This document shows positions 35,476 to 44,257 of a stretch of 64,000 bases of DNA, one piece after another. The DNA is from Paraeggerthella sp964369725 (lineage in GTDB: Bacteria > Actinomycetota > Coriobacteriia > Coriobacteriales > Eggerthellaceae), in contig CAYJGC010000003.1 of NCBI GenBank assembly GCA_964369725.1, forward strand, positions 1-64,000, written 5' to 3'. The translations under genes were made by a program, and so were the position numbers. The notes under the pieces were generated by a model. The model saw only the letters and a program-made list of their open reading frames with translations. It had not been told where the DNA came from and did no database searches. The first letter of the stretch is position 1; every line of letters begins with the position of its first letter.

Positions 35476-35787
35476 TTATTTGAAGCGTCTGAAGAGATTG
35501 GTAAAATATGATTTGATGACGAGATTCCCATCAAAATAGCTTCCAAGGGCAATGCCTAAACTAGCGAATGCTCCTATCAAAAAAGTTGCCCAAAAGCCAA
35601 TAATGAGCATAAGAGAAGCAATAATCACTCCGGCAGCAGCAAAGACAAACGTGAATGGATGCTTTTTCAGGAACGGCAAGAAGGTATGTTTGACGGCATT
35701 ACATACACTGTTTGATGGTTTGCTTGAGATGTTTGGAAGAGATGTTTCGATGGGTGTTTCTTCGGGTGTGATTGTTGGCTGATTCAT
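35476..35787 (-). CDS. DUF2273 small integral membrane protein
   Basis: 103 residues. A hydrophilic N-terminal 40 residues precede two hydrophobic segments (about 47-66 and 68-88), with FLIGAFASLGIALGSYFDG, the motif that ends DUF2273 proteins. The start ATG overlaps the upstream AmaP-like stop (ATGA), so translation is coupled. In Firmicutes the same small protein is encoded between AmaP and Asp23. Confidence 0.85.
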   Translation of the reverse strand: MNQPTITPEETPIETSLPNISSKPSNSVCNAVKHTFLPFLKKHPFTFVFAAAGVIIASLMLIIGFWATFLIGAFASLGIALGSYFDGNLVIKSYFTNLFRRFK

Positions 35788-36455
35788 GAGACATCCTTTG
35801 CCAAGGTTGCTTGAATGTTGACAGGAGTCGCCGATTTATCTTGTAAGGAGGCAGCTTGTATAGTCTTGTTATTAGTGTTTGCAGGTGTTTGCGCATCTTT
35901 GACAGCCTGTTTGGTGAAGGCGGGGGTTACCACTTCAGCGTCGCCTGAAAATGTGATATCAACACGGTGTATGGGGTATCCAGCAAAGGCGCAGACAGAG
36001 GCTGAAATTTCTTCTTGAAGTTGCACACCCAATTTTCCGAGCTCGCTATTGCGCCCCGGATTTACTTTGAGACGAATGCTTACGCGAGGTTCAGATGAAC
36101 CTAAAATGCGTACGGCAATATTGCTTACCGTTATTCCTCGAGACTGTTCTACTACATGCTTTACGGTGGATTCAATAGCGTCTTTGGAGATAGTAATAGT
36201 GCCATTGCCATAACGAAATTCTAACTGCCCTTTTTTGCTGGGTGAAAAAAGGGCATAACCAAGCAAGGTAAGCAAGCCGAGGGCAGTAAAGGCTAGTAAA
36301 ACGCTTTCTGTAAGAGAGAACCATGATTGTTGTTTGAGAAAAAGAATAGAAGCATTAAAGGGATGCCATTGAAACCACGGTATGGCAAGTACTCCTATAC
36401 TGAGTATTGCAAAAACGATAAATAGCAGTAAGCAAGCTCGTGTAAGTTTTCCCAC
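35784..36455 (-). CDS. amaP: Alkaline shock response membrane anchor AmaP-like protein
   Basis: 223 residues, GTG start with AAGGGGCGG upstream. Two N-terminal membrane helices (about residues 8-27 and 51-70) are followed by a cytoplasmic Asp23-like domain: TISKDAIESTVKHVVEQSRG, VSNIAVRILGSSEPRVSIRLKV split over the domain, and LQEEISASVCAFAGYPIHRVDI. A variable polar C-terminal tail of about 40 residues follows, longer than usual. It anchors Asp23 at the membrane by analogy with Staphylococcus. First gene of the three-gene operon. Confidence 0.8.
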   Translation of the reverse strand: MGKLTRACLLLFIVFAILSIGVLAIPWFQWHPFNASILFLKQQSWFSLTESVLLAFTALGLLTLLGYALFSPSKKGQLEFRYGNGTITISKDAIESTVKHVVEQSRGITVSNIAVRILGSSEPRVSIRLKVNPGRNSELGKLGVQLQEEISASVCAFAGYPIHRVDITFSGDAEVVTPAFTKQAVKDAQTPANTNNKTIQAASLQDKSATPVNIQATLAKDVS

Positions 36456-36602
36456 AGATACCGCCCCTTCTTGTCTCGCAGGTATGTATTGAGACTAATG
36501 GCTATGAATAACGTGGTTTAACCTTAGGATAAAAAGTGGGAACGAGTAAGTGTTTGTACGTAAATGAAGCCAATCGTTTGACAGATTGCTATGTAATAAA
36601 AT

Positions 36603-36637
36603 GCAAAAGCGCCAACCAAAGGGGAAGGCGCTTTTGC
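36603..36637 (-). terminator. Rho-independent terminator of the MoaE-like gene
   Basis: GCAAAAGCGCC (36603-36613) and GGCGCTTTTGC (36627-36637) form a perfect 11-bp stem, with ATTTTATT following on the minus strand. It is 29 bases beyond the stop. Confidence 0.85.
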
Positions 36638-36665
36638 GGCAAAGAGATGAGATGACGTAAAAGGT

Positions 36666-37061
36666 CTATTCGTAGAATTCTTTTTCGACAACAAGGTCGT
36701 TTTTAATTTTGCCCACGAGTCGTTGAAGTGCATCAATGCAATTCGGACGGATGTCGGCGCCAATAAGTACATACATAATTGACTCTCCAACGGTGAGTAC
36801 ACCTTCGTTAAGCCATACGCGTACGTAGTAGACTCCTGGCCAGGTGAGAGCTTCCTCAACGGCAGCGTCAACACCGGCACTGTCGTAAGAGAATTCAATC
36901 TGGGTAATTTCGCCTAAGCCTTCAACACCTTCGCGTACTTGTTGCTTGGGGGTGACGCGAACCACGCCATTGTGCGTGAGGAACATGCCGCACTGTGCAG
37001 CCTTAGGGTCCAGTTTTGCTTCTTTAAGCCACTGGTCGATAGATGGTTCTTGCGTAGCCAT
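36666..37061 (-). CDS. MoaE-like (molybdopterin synthase large subunit family) protein
   Basis: 131 residues, ATG with AAAGGA five bases upstream. GMFLTHNGVVR (about 25-35) matches the MoaE start of fold (LVHNGTVR-type), WPGVYYVRVWLNEGVLTVGE corresponds to the segment that in MoaE reads ...IAIxHRxGxLxVGE, and VGKIKNDLVVEKEFY fits the C-terminal end with candidate catalytic lysines. MoaE converts precursor Z to molybdopterin with thiocarboxylated MoaD. No MoaD or other moa gene is in the window, and the sequence is divergent, so catalytic identity is uncertain. It is a single-gene unit with its own promoter and terminator. Confidence 0.65.
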   Translation of the reverse strand: MATQEPSIDQWLKEAKLDPKAAQCGMFLTHNGVVRVTPKQQVREGVEGLGEITQIEFSYDSAGVDAAVEEALTWPGVYYVRVWLNEGVLTVGESIMYVLIGADIRPNCIDALQRLVGKIKNDLVVEKEFYE

Positions 37062-37094
37062 ATAGTTCCTTTCTCGAAAAATGATTCCTCTGCT

Positions 37095-37122
37095 ATTATA
37101 CTCAAATGAGAATAATAGTCAA
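37095..37122 (-). promoter_or_regulatory. Strong sigma-70-type promoter of the MoaE-like gene
   Basis: On the minus strand TTGACT (37117-37122) and TATAAT (37095-37100) are separated by 16 bases. This is the best -35/-10 pair in the window. The predicted start of transcription is about 25 bases upstream of the start codon. The spacer and -35 contain the dyad described in the next entry. Confidence 0.75.
37107..37121. promoter_or_regulatory. Fur-box-like motif overlapping the promoter
   Basis: TGAGAATAATAGTCA matches 11 of the 14 defined positions of the 7-1-7 Fur consensus TGATAATNATTATCA. It overlaps the -35 element of the MoaE-like gene and lies 240 bases upstream of phnD. A wider near-perfect dyad, CTATTATACTC/GAGAATAATAG (10 of 11), covers the promoter. 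Metal-dependent repression is inference. Confidence 0.35.
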
Positions 37123-37295
37123 TGTGTAAAATTATTCCCCAGAGATTGAGGCGGATTTAAGAGGAAATGTATCGTACCTTTGTCTCGTTTTACTTACTGA
37201 TTACCAAGTGTTGATTCTTATTTTGCAGGAACTTTTCCAATGCTTTACTGCGCTCTTATCGGGGTTTTACTCCATCTTCTTACTATGCATTGAAC

Positions 37296-37316
37296 ACACA
37301 AATAGTGATTTTGTGT
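37296..37316. promoter_or_regulatory. Dyad upstream of phnD
   Basis: ACACAAA (37296-37302) and TTTGTGT (37310-37316), perfect 7-bp inverted repeat with a 7-base centre, 46 bases before the phnD start. Candidate operator for the phosphonate operon. No PhoB-box (CTGTCAT repeats) was recognised. Confidence 0.35.
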
Positions 37317-37361
37317 CCAAGGTGTTGTTGAAAAGTAGACTAAAACGAGAGAGGAACGTTT

Positions 37362-38429
37362 GTGATGACAGATTCTTTGACGAGGCGTCAGTTTATCGTT
37401 GGTGGTGCAGCTTTTATCATGTTGGGTTCTAGTGGGGTTATGTCAGGATGTTCTTTAGATGGCAATGCCAATGCGTCTGGTGATGGTGCTGCTTCGAGCG
37501 ATCCTATTGTGATGGTTTGGTTGCCAGACAATTCTGCTTCTGATATGAGTGCTGCACGAGAAGCAGTAGGTGCTGCAATCTTCGCCGCAACAGGGCGTGA
37601 AGCAGAGCTTTTAACAACAACCGATTATAATGTGGCGATTGAGGCTATAGCTTCCGGGCAAGCTAATATGGCATGGCTCGGTGGCGAATCGTATGTTCAG
37701 GCTAATGCAAAAAGCAATAGTGTTCAGGCTGCTTTTGTTTGTAGTGACAGTGAAGGAAGCCTTGATGGCGCTTGCTACTACAGTCGCATCTGTGTTCGTC
37801 TTGAAGATGCTGACAAATATAAAGACGGGGATAGCTATTCTATCGAGAACATCGAAGGAAAGGCTTTCTCGTTTGTTTCTGCAACCTCAACTTCGGGCTT
37901 TGCGGTTCCTTCTGCCGGGATTGTAAATCATTTTGATTTGGAGAGTTCAGATGTTTTACTTGATTCCGGTAGCTTCTTTTCAGAAGTACTCTTTGGAAGC
38001 TCTCATGTTGGTTCTACTCTCAATCTGCTTTCTGGCGATGCTGAAGCTGCGGCGTTTGATGACATTGATGTGGATATGTACTTGGATTTGGTTTCTGGAG
38101 AACCTAATGAGATTGGATCGATCTATAAAGCCAAAGATGATGCCGAAGCTCCTCTTGACACCGTGCGTGGGGAGCAATTTGTAATTATTGCGAGCACTCC
38201 TGTCCTTAATGCGCCATTTTGTTTTAACGAAGAAACTTTGACAGAAGAAGAGCGCACAAAGATCGTAGAGTACTTCTGTTCTGACGCTGTTGCAAATGAT
38301 CCGGCAATTTTTGTTGACCCTGATGATGAAAATGCACGTGGTCTGTGGGAGAAATCTTCTGAAGAAATTCGTCTTGTTGAGGTTGACGATGCTTGGTATG
38401 ACCCCATTCGCGAAATGGATGGAAAATAA
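37362..38429 (+). CDS. phnD: Phosphonate ABC transporter substrate-binding lipoprotein PhnD
   Basis: 355 residues, GTG start (ATG is the next codon) with GAGAGAGGA upstream. The N-terminus combines a twin-arginine motif (LTRRQFIVGG) with a lipobox ending GVMSGC, so it is predicted to be a Tat-exported, lipid-anchored protein. The mature part has the PhnD/periplasmic binding fold: MVWLPDNSASDMSAAREAVG, NVAIEAIASGQANMAWLGG, EGKAFSFVSATSTSGFAVP and FGSSHVGSTLNLLSGDAEAA. Binds phosphonates outside the membrane and hands them to PhnE. First gene of the twelve-gene phosphonate operon; phnC starts within its stop. Confidence 0.93.
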   Translation: MMTDSLTRRQFIVGGAAFIMLGSSGVMSGCSLDGNANASGDGAASSDPIVMVWLPDNSASDMSAAREAVGAAIFAATGREAELLTTTDYNVAIEAIASGQANMAWLGGESYVQANAKSNSVQAAFVCSDSEGSLDGACYYSRICVRLEDADKYKDGDSYSIENIEGKAFSFVSATSTSGFAVPSAGIVNHFDLESSDVLLDSGSFFSEVLFGSSHVGSTLNLLSGDAEAAAFDDIDVDMYLDLVSGEPNEIGSIYKAKDDAEAPLDTVRGEQFVIIASTPVLNAPFCFNEETLTEEERTKIVEYFCSDAVANDPAIFVDPDDENARGLWEKSSEEIRLVEVDDAWYDPIREMDGK

Positions 38430-39343
38430 TGAGCACGAGGGGCTCGCAGGCAACGTTAGCTAACTCAAAGCTCGAGAACATTTCTGGGTTGCGTGCATTA
38501 GACGAGCAAGAAATGATTCTTGATTTGCGTGAAATAACGAAAAGTTACGACAACTGGTCAAAAGCGCTCAGTGATGTGTCGCTTTCTATAAAGCGTGGCG
38601 AATTTGTTAGCATTATAGGTTGCTCGGGGGCGGGTAAGTCAACGCTTTTGCGATGTATCAATCGGCTCATAGACCCTACCAGTGGCAGAGTGATTTTTGA
38701 TGGTAACGAGGTGACTACCGTAAAAGGGAGAAACTTGCGGCATGTTCGTCGTCGCATTGCTATGGTATTTCAGCACTATAACTTGGTAAATCGTGCAACC
38801 GCAATTGAAAATGTATTGCAAGGTCGCTTAGGCTATAAGTCAACAATTGCAGGCATGCTGGGTATGTTTAGCGAAGAGGAAAAGCTTCATGCGTTTGATA
38901 TTTTAAACCAAGTAGGCATGAGTGATTTTGCTTATCGCAGAGTAGATCAGCTTTCTGGTGGACAAAAACAACGCGTAGGAATAGCTCGCGCTCTCGTGCA
39001 AGATCCCCTTTTGATTTTGGCTGATGAACCCATTGCAAGTTTGGATCCGAAAGCTTCACGTGTGGTCATGAAGCACTTGCGCTGGGCAGCCGATGAATTA
39101 GGCGTTGCCTGTTTAGTAAATTTGCATCAGGTGGATTTTGCTAGGGAATTTTCTGATCGCATTGTTGCACTTAAACAGGGTGAACTGGTATTTAACGGTT
39201 CTCCTGAAGAGCTTGATGAAGCAACCATTGCCTATATCTATGGGGCTAATGAAGATACAGGCGAAGCGGTGTCTGAAAGTTCTTTGGAGACGTCTGAAGG
39301 CCCTCTGCAAAATGAAAGCTCCTGTAAGGGTGAAGCTGCATGA
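38429..39343 (+). CDS. phnC: Phosphonate ABC transporter ATP-binding protein PhnC
   Basis: 304 residues. The ATG overlaps the phnD stop (TAATG). After about 27 extra N-terminal residues come the ABC ATPase motifs: Walker A IIGCSGAGKSTLLRCINRL, Q-loop AMVFQHYNLVNR, signature LSGGQKQRVGIARAL, Walker B LLILADEPIASLDP and the H-loop ACLVNLHQVDFA. IENVLQGRLG is typical of PhnC. An acidic, Ser-rich C-terminal tail of about 40 residues is unusual. Energises uptake via PhnE. Confidence 0.95.
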   Translation: MSTRGSQATLANSKLENISGLRALDEQEMILDLREITKSYDNWSKALSDVSLSIKRGEFVSIIGCSGAGKSTLLRCINRLIDPTSGRVIFDGNEVTTVKGRNLRHVRRRIAMVFQHYNLVNRATAIENVLQGRLGYKSTIAGMLGMFSEEEKLHAFDILNQVGMSDFAYRRVDQLSGGQKQRVGIARALVQDPLLILADEPIASLDPKASRVVMKHLRWAADELGVACLVNLHQVDFAREFSDRIVALKQGELVFNGSPEELDEATIAYIYGANEDTGEAVSESSLETSEGPLQNESSCKGEAA

Positions 39344-40209
39344 GCGAATTTGGAATGGGCACAAAACGTTTTTCGAAACATTTTTGTGCGACATCGAGCA
39401 AGAGTGTTCATAAGCAAAGCGGCTATGATGATTCCTTTTTTCTCAAAAGAACACTCTCGATTATCATAGTTGCTTTGATAGTAGTAGGGTTGGGTTTATT
39501 AAGTGGCTCATACGTGGAATTCAACGTGCTTGAAGCAATAGTGGATCTACCACGTGGCCTGGTGTGGATGTTGGTAGAATTCTTGCCATCCGTATCGTCG
39601 CTAGAAAAACTTGACACTATTCTTCCTGCACTCGGGTCAACGGTGCTTGTGGCAATATCTTCAAGCTGTCTCGCTGCAATTCTTGCTTACATTTGCGCAA
39701 TTTTAGGCTCTCGCACGGTTGGAGTTGGGGGCATTGTTCCTCTTGCAGTAAGGGCGATATCGTCACTATTTCGCAACATTCCTATTGTTGCATGGGCGTT
39801 CATTTTGCTGTTTTCATTTAAGCAAAGTGAGTTTACGGGATTTTGTGCACTGTTCTTAACAAGCTTTGGTTATCTTATGCGCTGTTTTTTGGAGATGCTT
39901 GATGAAATGAGCGAAGGACCTCTTGAAGCCCTTCGCTCATCAGGGGCAACGTATGGACAGATTGTTGCGCATGCCGTTATTCCCATGAGTATAGCGGGCA
40001 TGATCAGCTGGGTACTCTATATGATTGAAACCAATATCCGTGACGCGACGCTCATTGGTTTGCTTACCGGAACAGGTATCGGCTTTATTTTTGATGTGTA
40101 CTACAAGAGTTTTCGGTATGACCTTGCGGGATTGGTAATTCTCTTCATCGTAGTTGTTGTTATTGCCTGTGAGCTTACTTCGAATTATGTGAGGAGGCAG
40201 ATTACATGA
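39340..40209 (+). CDS. phnE: Phosphonate ABC transporter permease PhnE (first copy)
   Basis: 289 residues, starting inside the phnC stop (ATGA). Six predicted membrane helices. The cytoplasmic EAA loop that docks onto PhnC appears as GPLEALRSSGATYGQIVAHAVIP (about residues 193-215). VRAISSLFRNIPIVAWAFIL is the usual pre-EAA segment of PhnE. It pairs with a second permease encoded next door to form a heterodimer, as in many Gram-positive phosphonate transporters. Confidence 0.94.
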   Translation: MSEFGMGTKRFSKHFCATSSKSVHKQSGYDDSFFLKRTLSIIIVALIVVGLGLLSGSYVEFNVLEAIVDLPRGLVWMLVEFLPSVSSLEKLDTILPALGSTVLVAISSSCLAAILAYICAILGSRTVGVGGIVPLAVRAISSLFRNIPIVAWAFILLFSFKQSEFTGFCALFLTSFGYLMRCFLEMLDEMSEGPLEALRSSGATYGQIVAHAVIPMSIAGMISWVLYMIETNIRDATLIGLLTGTGIGFIFDVYYKSFRYDLAGLVILFIVVVVIACELTSNYVRRQIT

Positions 40210-41090
40210 CGACAAATCAAGCAGCTATCTCTTCCGTAGCAAAAAGTTTGGAGCCCCAAACGTCTATGCGCCTTAGTGCAAAGGGGAAGATTAAAATCAA
40301 GATAGCGAGCAAATCAAATATCTTACTTGCCGTGGTGTTGGTTGTGTTGGCAGCGATTACGACAGTCTCAATGTTTGTGATGGACTATGGCAACGTTGTT
40401 TTTGTTGAAGCATTGTCCACGGCGGTACGTAATTTTTTAACCATGATGCTTGAGCCGGGACTCGATGGACATTTTACTTTGCCGGACGTGATTGAAGGGT
40501 TGTTTGTCTCTTTGTCGCTCGCCGTGTTAACGACGCTTTTTGGTGGAGTTATAGCTTTTGTTCTGGGGCTGTTTGCTTCATGCAATCTTTCAAATAAAAA
40601 AGTTAGCAACGCGATAAAGGTGTGTATGTCGGTTGCAAGGGCGGTACCCACCATTTTATGGGTCATGGTTTTTTCGGTTGCCATTGGGCTCGGTGCAGAA
40701 GCGGCAGTTGTTGGATTGTTGTTTCATACGGTTGCCTATTTGGTAAAGGCGTATTCAGAGGCATTTGAAGAGGTTGATCTGGGTGTTCTCGAAGCCTTGA
40801 GGGCAAGTGGAGCATCGTGGTGGCAGATAGTTTTTCAGGGGGTTGTGCCTGAAAAGATTAATGAAATGCTCTCTTGGACGTTTATTCGTTTTGAGATTAA
40901 TTTCGCCAATGCTGTTGCAGTAGGTGTTGTTGCGGGAGCAGGCGGAATTGGATACCAGTTATTTGTAGCAGGTAGTTTTTATTATAACTTTCACGAAGTT
41001 GGCTTGATTGTATATCTGTGTCTGGCGGTTGCAGTGATATTAGAGCTGGTTGCTATCAAGCTACGTAAGCGCTATATCGTGCATCACTAA
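40206..41090 (+). CDS. phnE: Phosphonate ABC transporter permease PhnE (second copy)
   Basis: 294 residues, starting inside the stop of the first permease (ATGA). After a polar N-terminal 38 residues come six membrane helices, VARAVPTILWVMVFSVAIGL, and the EAA loop EEVDLGVLEALRASGASWWQ. GVVAGAGGIGYQLF near the end is typical of PhnE. Sequence is clearly related to, but well diverged from, the first copy, so an old duplication that now forms a heterodimeric channel is likely. Confidence 0.94.
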   Translation: MTTNQAAISSVAKSLEPQTSMRLSAKGKIKIKIASKSNILLAVVLVVLAAITTVSMFVMDYGNVVFVEALSTAVRNFLTMMLEPGLDGHFTLPDVIEGLFVSLSLAVLTTLFGGVIAFVLGLFASCNLSNKKVSNAIKVCMSVARAVPTILWVMVFSVAIGLGAEAAVVGLLFHTVAYLVKAYSEAFEEVDLGVLEALRASGASWWQIVFQGVVPEKINEMLSWTFIRFEINFANAVAVGVVAGAGGIGYQLFVAGSFYYNFHEVGLIVYLCLAVAVILELVAIKLRKRYIVHH

Positions 41091-41102
41091 TAAGGAGCTG
41101 AA

Positions 41103-41540
41103 TTGAAACGATACGAACGAACGCGTGTGTTGGTTGAGGGTGATAGTGCCCTTGCGCATGCGATAGTAAAAGATATAGAGGCTGAATTAGGTGCACCTGT
41201 CATGCTTGAGGAGCCTCATGAGGAATTAGTTATGATACAGGTGCGAGAAACGGCTCACAATAGCTTATTTTACCTGGGTGAAGCGCTTATGACTTCATGT
41301 CGGGTGCGTATAGGTGGTGAAGTTGGTTTAGGTTTGATACTTGGGTCGGAGAGATGCTTGGCCTATGAGCTTGCGGTCATTGATGCAGCATTTTCTGGTG
41401 ATACAGGTCAAGCGCGATTGAAAAATTGGGAACCTCGTTTGCTGGAAGAGCTTGAACATATCAAAAATCAAGAACTTTGTGAAGCGCGACATACTGCAGC
41501 CACGCGCGTTGATTTTGCGACGATGGAGGTGGAAGCATGA
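41103..41540 (+). CDS. phnG: C-P lyase subunit PhnG
   Basis: 145 residues, TTG start with AAGGAG five to six bases upstream. PhnG is part of the PhnGHIJ core complex. With PhnH, PhnI and PhnL it makes ribose 1-phosphonate 5-triphosphate from phosphonate and ATP. Seen: VMIQVRETAHNSLFYLGEAL and RIGGEVGLGLILGS, close to known PhnG pattern (MxxARxtvtGxxFnLGE... and G-x-G-x-v-x-G). Starts 12 bases after phnE and overlaps phnH by four bases. Confidence 0.93.
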   Translation: MKRYERTRVLVEGDSALAHAIVKDIEAELGAPVMLEEPHEELVMIQVRETAHNSLFYLGEALMTSCRVRIGGEVGLGLILGSERCLAYELAVIDAAFSGDTGQARLKNWEPRLLEELEHIKNQELCEARHTAATRVDFATMEVEA

Positions 41541-42205
41541 TGATTGCAGAAGATGCTGTTTTGCATCGTATGCAAAGAGCGTTTCGCCAAGTATTGAACG
41601 CATTTGCTCATCCTGGATTGGTTTACGAAATCGAGTTAACTGCTGAGAATCAAGCTCGACCTGCATCTTTGACGGGAGCTCAGGAGACAGCTGTAAGGCT
41701 TTTTGTTGATCAGGCAGTTACGTTTGCTGTTGTAGATGCTGAAGAAGATACCTTAGCAAGTTACTTGACTAGTGAAACGCATGCGGTGCGTGTTCCTGTA
41801 CCGCGAGCCAACTTTATTGTCATTCCTCATCGTGCAGATTCTCGTTTGGCGAACCGTGCTGTTTTTGAGGCAGCTGGTGGAACCTTGCTGTCGCCTGAGG
41901 CGGGCGCCACGGTCATACTGGGATGCATGCGTCTTTCGCAAGAGAATGATCATACATCACTCTATAAAGTTGCCGTGAGTGGACCGGGTGTCAAAGAGGT
42001 CAATGCGTTTTATGTTGATCGCGCTGATTGGGCACTTGCTCGTACTGCTCGCAAAGACGAGTTTCCCTGCGGGATAGAAATTCTTTTGGTAGACAATCAG
42101 GGCAACGTGGTAGCCATTCCCCGAAGCTCTCAAATTGAGTTATCTCATCAGGCTTTGGATGCCGTATGTGACTCTCGCGATGTGGACGCACAGGAGGTGT
42201 GTTAA
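41537..42205 (+). CDS. phnH: C-P lyase subunit PhnH
   Basis: 222 residues, ATG overlapping the phnG stop (ATGA). PhnH is a PLP-fold-like but cofactor-free subunit of the PhnGHIJ complex. Seen: the N-terminal FRQVLNAFAHPGLVYEIELT, RLFVDQAVTFAVVDAEEDTL, ATVILGCMRLSQ and SGPGVKEVNAFYVD. These occur in the same order as in other PhnH proteins. Ends in phnI by a TAATG overlap. Confidence 0.93.
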   Translation: MMIAEDAVLHRMQRAFRQVLNAFAHPGLVYEIELTAENQARPASLTGAQETAVRLFVDQAVTFAVVDAEEDTLASYLTSETHAVRVPVPRANFIVIPHRADSRLANRAVFEAAGGTLLSPEAGATVILGCMRLSQENDHTSLYKVAVSGPGVKEVNAFYVDRADWALARTARKDEFPCGIEILLVDNQGNVVAIPRSSQIELSHQALDAVCDSRDVDAQEVC

Positions 42206-43395
42206 TGGGTTACGTTGCAGTTCGTGGTGGCGGAAAAGCTATTGAACAGAGTTTGAAGCTCTTGGAATTAGAACGCGTGATGTCTTCTTCGACGTTGGGT
42301 ACCGATGAAATTGCAGGAATGTTTCCAGATTTAATTGATCAGGTTATGGGTGAGGCATCGCTTTATGCCCCGCGGTTGGCGGCTCTCGCTCTCAAGCAAG
42401 CTCAAGGGTCTCCCGATGAAGCAGTCTTTTTATTGCGGTCGTTTCGTTCTACACTAGAGCGACCTTATGTTTCGCGCCCGGTAAACACTACTGCTATGAA
42501 GATAAGTAGACGAATATCGGCAGCATTTAAAGATATTCCAGGTGGTCAAATCCTTGGTGCTACACGTGACTATAGTCATCGTCTATTGGCTTTTGATTTA
42601 GAGAACGAAGACAATGAGACCCTTGCACAAAAACGGAGAGAATTGACCCAGCATTTTTGGAAAGAGCAGGACGGACAGGCGGTCTTGCCGGTGCAGCTTC
42701 CTCGTGTCGTAGATTATCTGCGTAGTGAAGGGCTGGTGAAATCAATAGAGATTGATAACACGCAGCCAACTGATGCCACAATGGCGCCCCTAACATTTCC
42801 TGCATCTCGTTCTGTGCGCTTGCAAACGCTTTCGCGTGGTATGACTCAGGCTGTAGAAGCGCTTGGTTATGCCGCTATTCGTGGTTTTGGTCCTGCACAT
42901 CCTACCGTAGGTGAGTTGCGTGCGGGAAGTGTTGAGATAACAGTGAATCATCCGCTTTTTACAGGCGATGCCGACGATGCTTACTATTTGGGTTCAATTC
43001 CTGTGACTGAAGTAGAAAGTGTTTTTATGGATGAAGATGCTCCTGATCAAAGCAGTGCTGCTGAAGAGGGATTGTCTTTAGTTGTAGGCTATGGTCTTGT
43101 GATGGGGCGGTCAGAAACAAAAGCAATTGCTATGAGCGTGCTTGATCGCTGTCTTGAATCAGGCAATAAGCGTTATCCCACAGAAGATGAGGAATTTGTG
43201 CTGTATCACGTGGATGGTGTAGAGGCAACTGGTTTTATTTCGCATCTGAAATTACCTCATTACGTAACTTTCCAATCAAAGCTTTCAAGCGTTAGAGCTA
43301 CGCATGCAGAGGTCGAGTTAGATAATTTGGCAGATATCCATGCTGATGCAGCACCAAATCAAGCAAAGGAGACATACGATGCAAGCGCGTTATAA
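42205..43395 (+). CDS. phnI: C-P lyase subunit PhnI
   Basis: 396 residues. ATG 42205 follows GGAGG and overlaps the phnH stop. PhnI displaces adenine from ATP in favour of the phosphonate (nucleosidase subunit). Seen: the N-terminus MGYVAVRGGGKAIEQS, LDLRQI-type region replaced by DLIDQVMGEASLYAPRLAAL, QAQGSPDEAVFLLRSFRST, and YGLVMGRSETKAIAMSVLD toward the C-terminus, followed by SEDPE-like EDEEFVLYHVDGVEATGFIS. The C-terminal 17 bases overlap phnJ. Confidence 0.95.
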   Translation: MGYVAVRGGGKAIEQSLKLLELERVMSSSTLGTDEIAGMFPDLIDQVMGEASLYAPRLAALALKQAQGSPDEAVFLLRSFRSTLERPYVSRPVNTTAMKISRRISAAFKDIPGGQILGATRDYSHRLLAFDLENEDNETLAQKRRELTQHFWKEQDGQAVLPVQLPRVVDYLRSEGLVKSIEIDNTQPTDATMAPLTFPASRSVRLQTLSRGMTQAVEALGYAAIRGFGPAHPTVGELRAGSVEITVNHPLFTGDADDAYYLGSIPVTEVESVFMDEDAPDQSSAAEEGLSLVVGYGLVMGRSETKAIAMSVLDRCLESGNKRYPTEDEEFVLYHVDGVEATGFISHLKLPHYVTFQSKLSSVRATHAEVELDNLADIHADAAPNQAKETYDASAL

Positions 43396-44257
43396 CTATG
43401 CGTTTTTTGATGAGGCATCAAAGCGAGAGATTCGCCGTGCTGTTATCAAAGGCGTGTCAATTCCTGGTTATCAAGTTCCTTTTGCCTCGCGAGAAATGCC
43501 CATCGGACGTGGATGGGGTACGGGTGGTTTACAGATTACTTTAAGTCTTATTGGTCGTGCTGACATATTAAAGGTCATCGACCAAGGCTGTGATGACAGT
43601 GTTAATGCGGTCAATATTAAAAAGCTCGTTGCCGATACCACCGATGTTGAGGTGACCGACGAAACACAGGAAGCAACCCTTATTCAGTCACGTCATCGTA
43701 TTCCAGAGATTTCTCTCAGAGAAGACCAGCTCTTGGTTTTGCAAGTGCCTACACCTGAACCTTTGCGTACGTTTGAAGCAAGTGAAGCGGTCACTCGTCG
43801 TCTTCATGCCGAAGCAGATTACACCGGTGCATGGCTTGAGTTGTTTGATCAGATCGTACGGTTTGATACGACGACAACAGGTGCTGACCACCCCGTATTG
43901 GTTAATGATCGTTATGTTATGGCTCCTTCACCCATTCCTCGTTTTGACAATTTGAAGCTTGACAATGCCAGTCATCTTACGCTCTTTGGGGCGGGTCGTG
44001 AAAAGAAAATCTATGCAGTGCCTCCGTATACCAAGGTGAAACCTCTTGATTTTGAGGATTTTCCCTTCGTGGTTGAAACCTTTACAGGGCAAAGCTGCTG
44101 TCTATGTGGTGCTCGTGAAGTGTATTTAGACGAACTAGTAAATGAACAGACGGGCGCGGTGTATTACCAGTGCAATGACACTTCCTACTGTCAACAGCGC
44201 AGAAATAGTGAGCAAAGAACAGGTGACGTGCGCCTGAAGGGAGTAACTAATGAGTGA
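43379..44257 (+). CDS. phnJ: Carbon-phosphorus lyase PhnJ (radical SAM)
   Basis: 292 residues, ATG with AAAGGAG seven bases upstream. Radical SAM enzyme that breaks the C-P bond of ribose 1-phosphonate 5-phosphate, giving the alkane and 5-phosphoribosyl 1,2-cyclic phosphate. Seen: YNYAFFDEASKREIRRA, KGVSIPGYQVPFASREMP, GRGWGTGGLQITLSLIG, and the atypical iron-sulfur motif near the C-terminus, SCCLCGAREVYLDEL with further Cys in YQCNDTSYC, matching the Cys-x2-Cys-x21-Cys-type arrangement known for PhnJ. All core residues appear present. Confidence 0.96.
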   Translation: MQARYNYAFFDEASKREIRRAVIKGVSIPGYQVPFASREMPIGRGWGTGGLQITLSLIGRADILKVIDQGCDDSVNAVNIKKLVADTTDVEVTDETQEATLIQSRHRIPEISLREDQLLVLQVPTPEPLRTFEASEAVTRRLHAEADYTGAWLELFDQIVRFDTTTTGADHPVLVNDRYVMAPSPIPRFDNLKLDNASHLTLFGAGREKKIYAVPPYTKVKPLDFEDFPFVVETFTGQSCCLCGAREVYLDELVNEQTGAVYYQCNDTSYCQQRRNSEQRTGDVRLKGVTNE

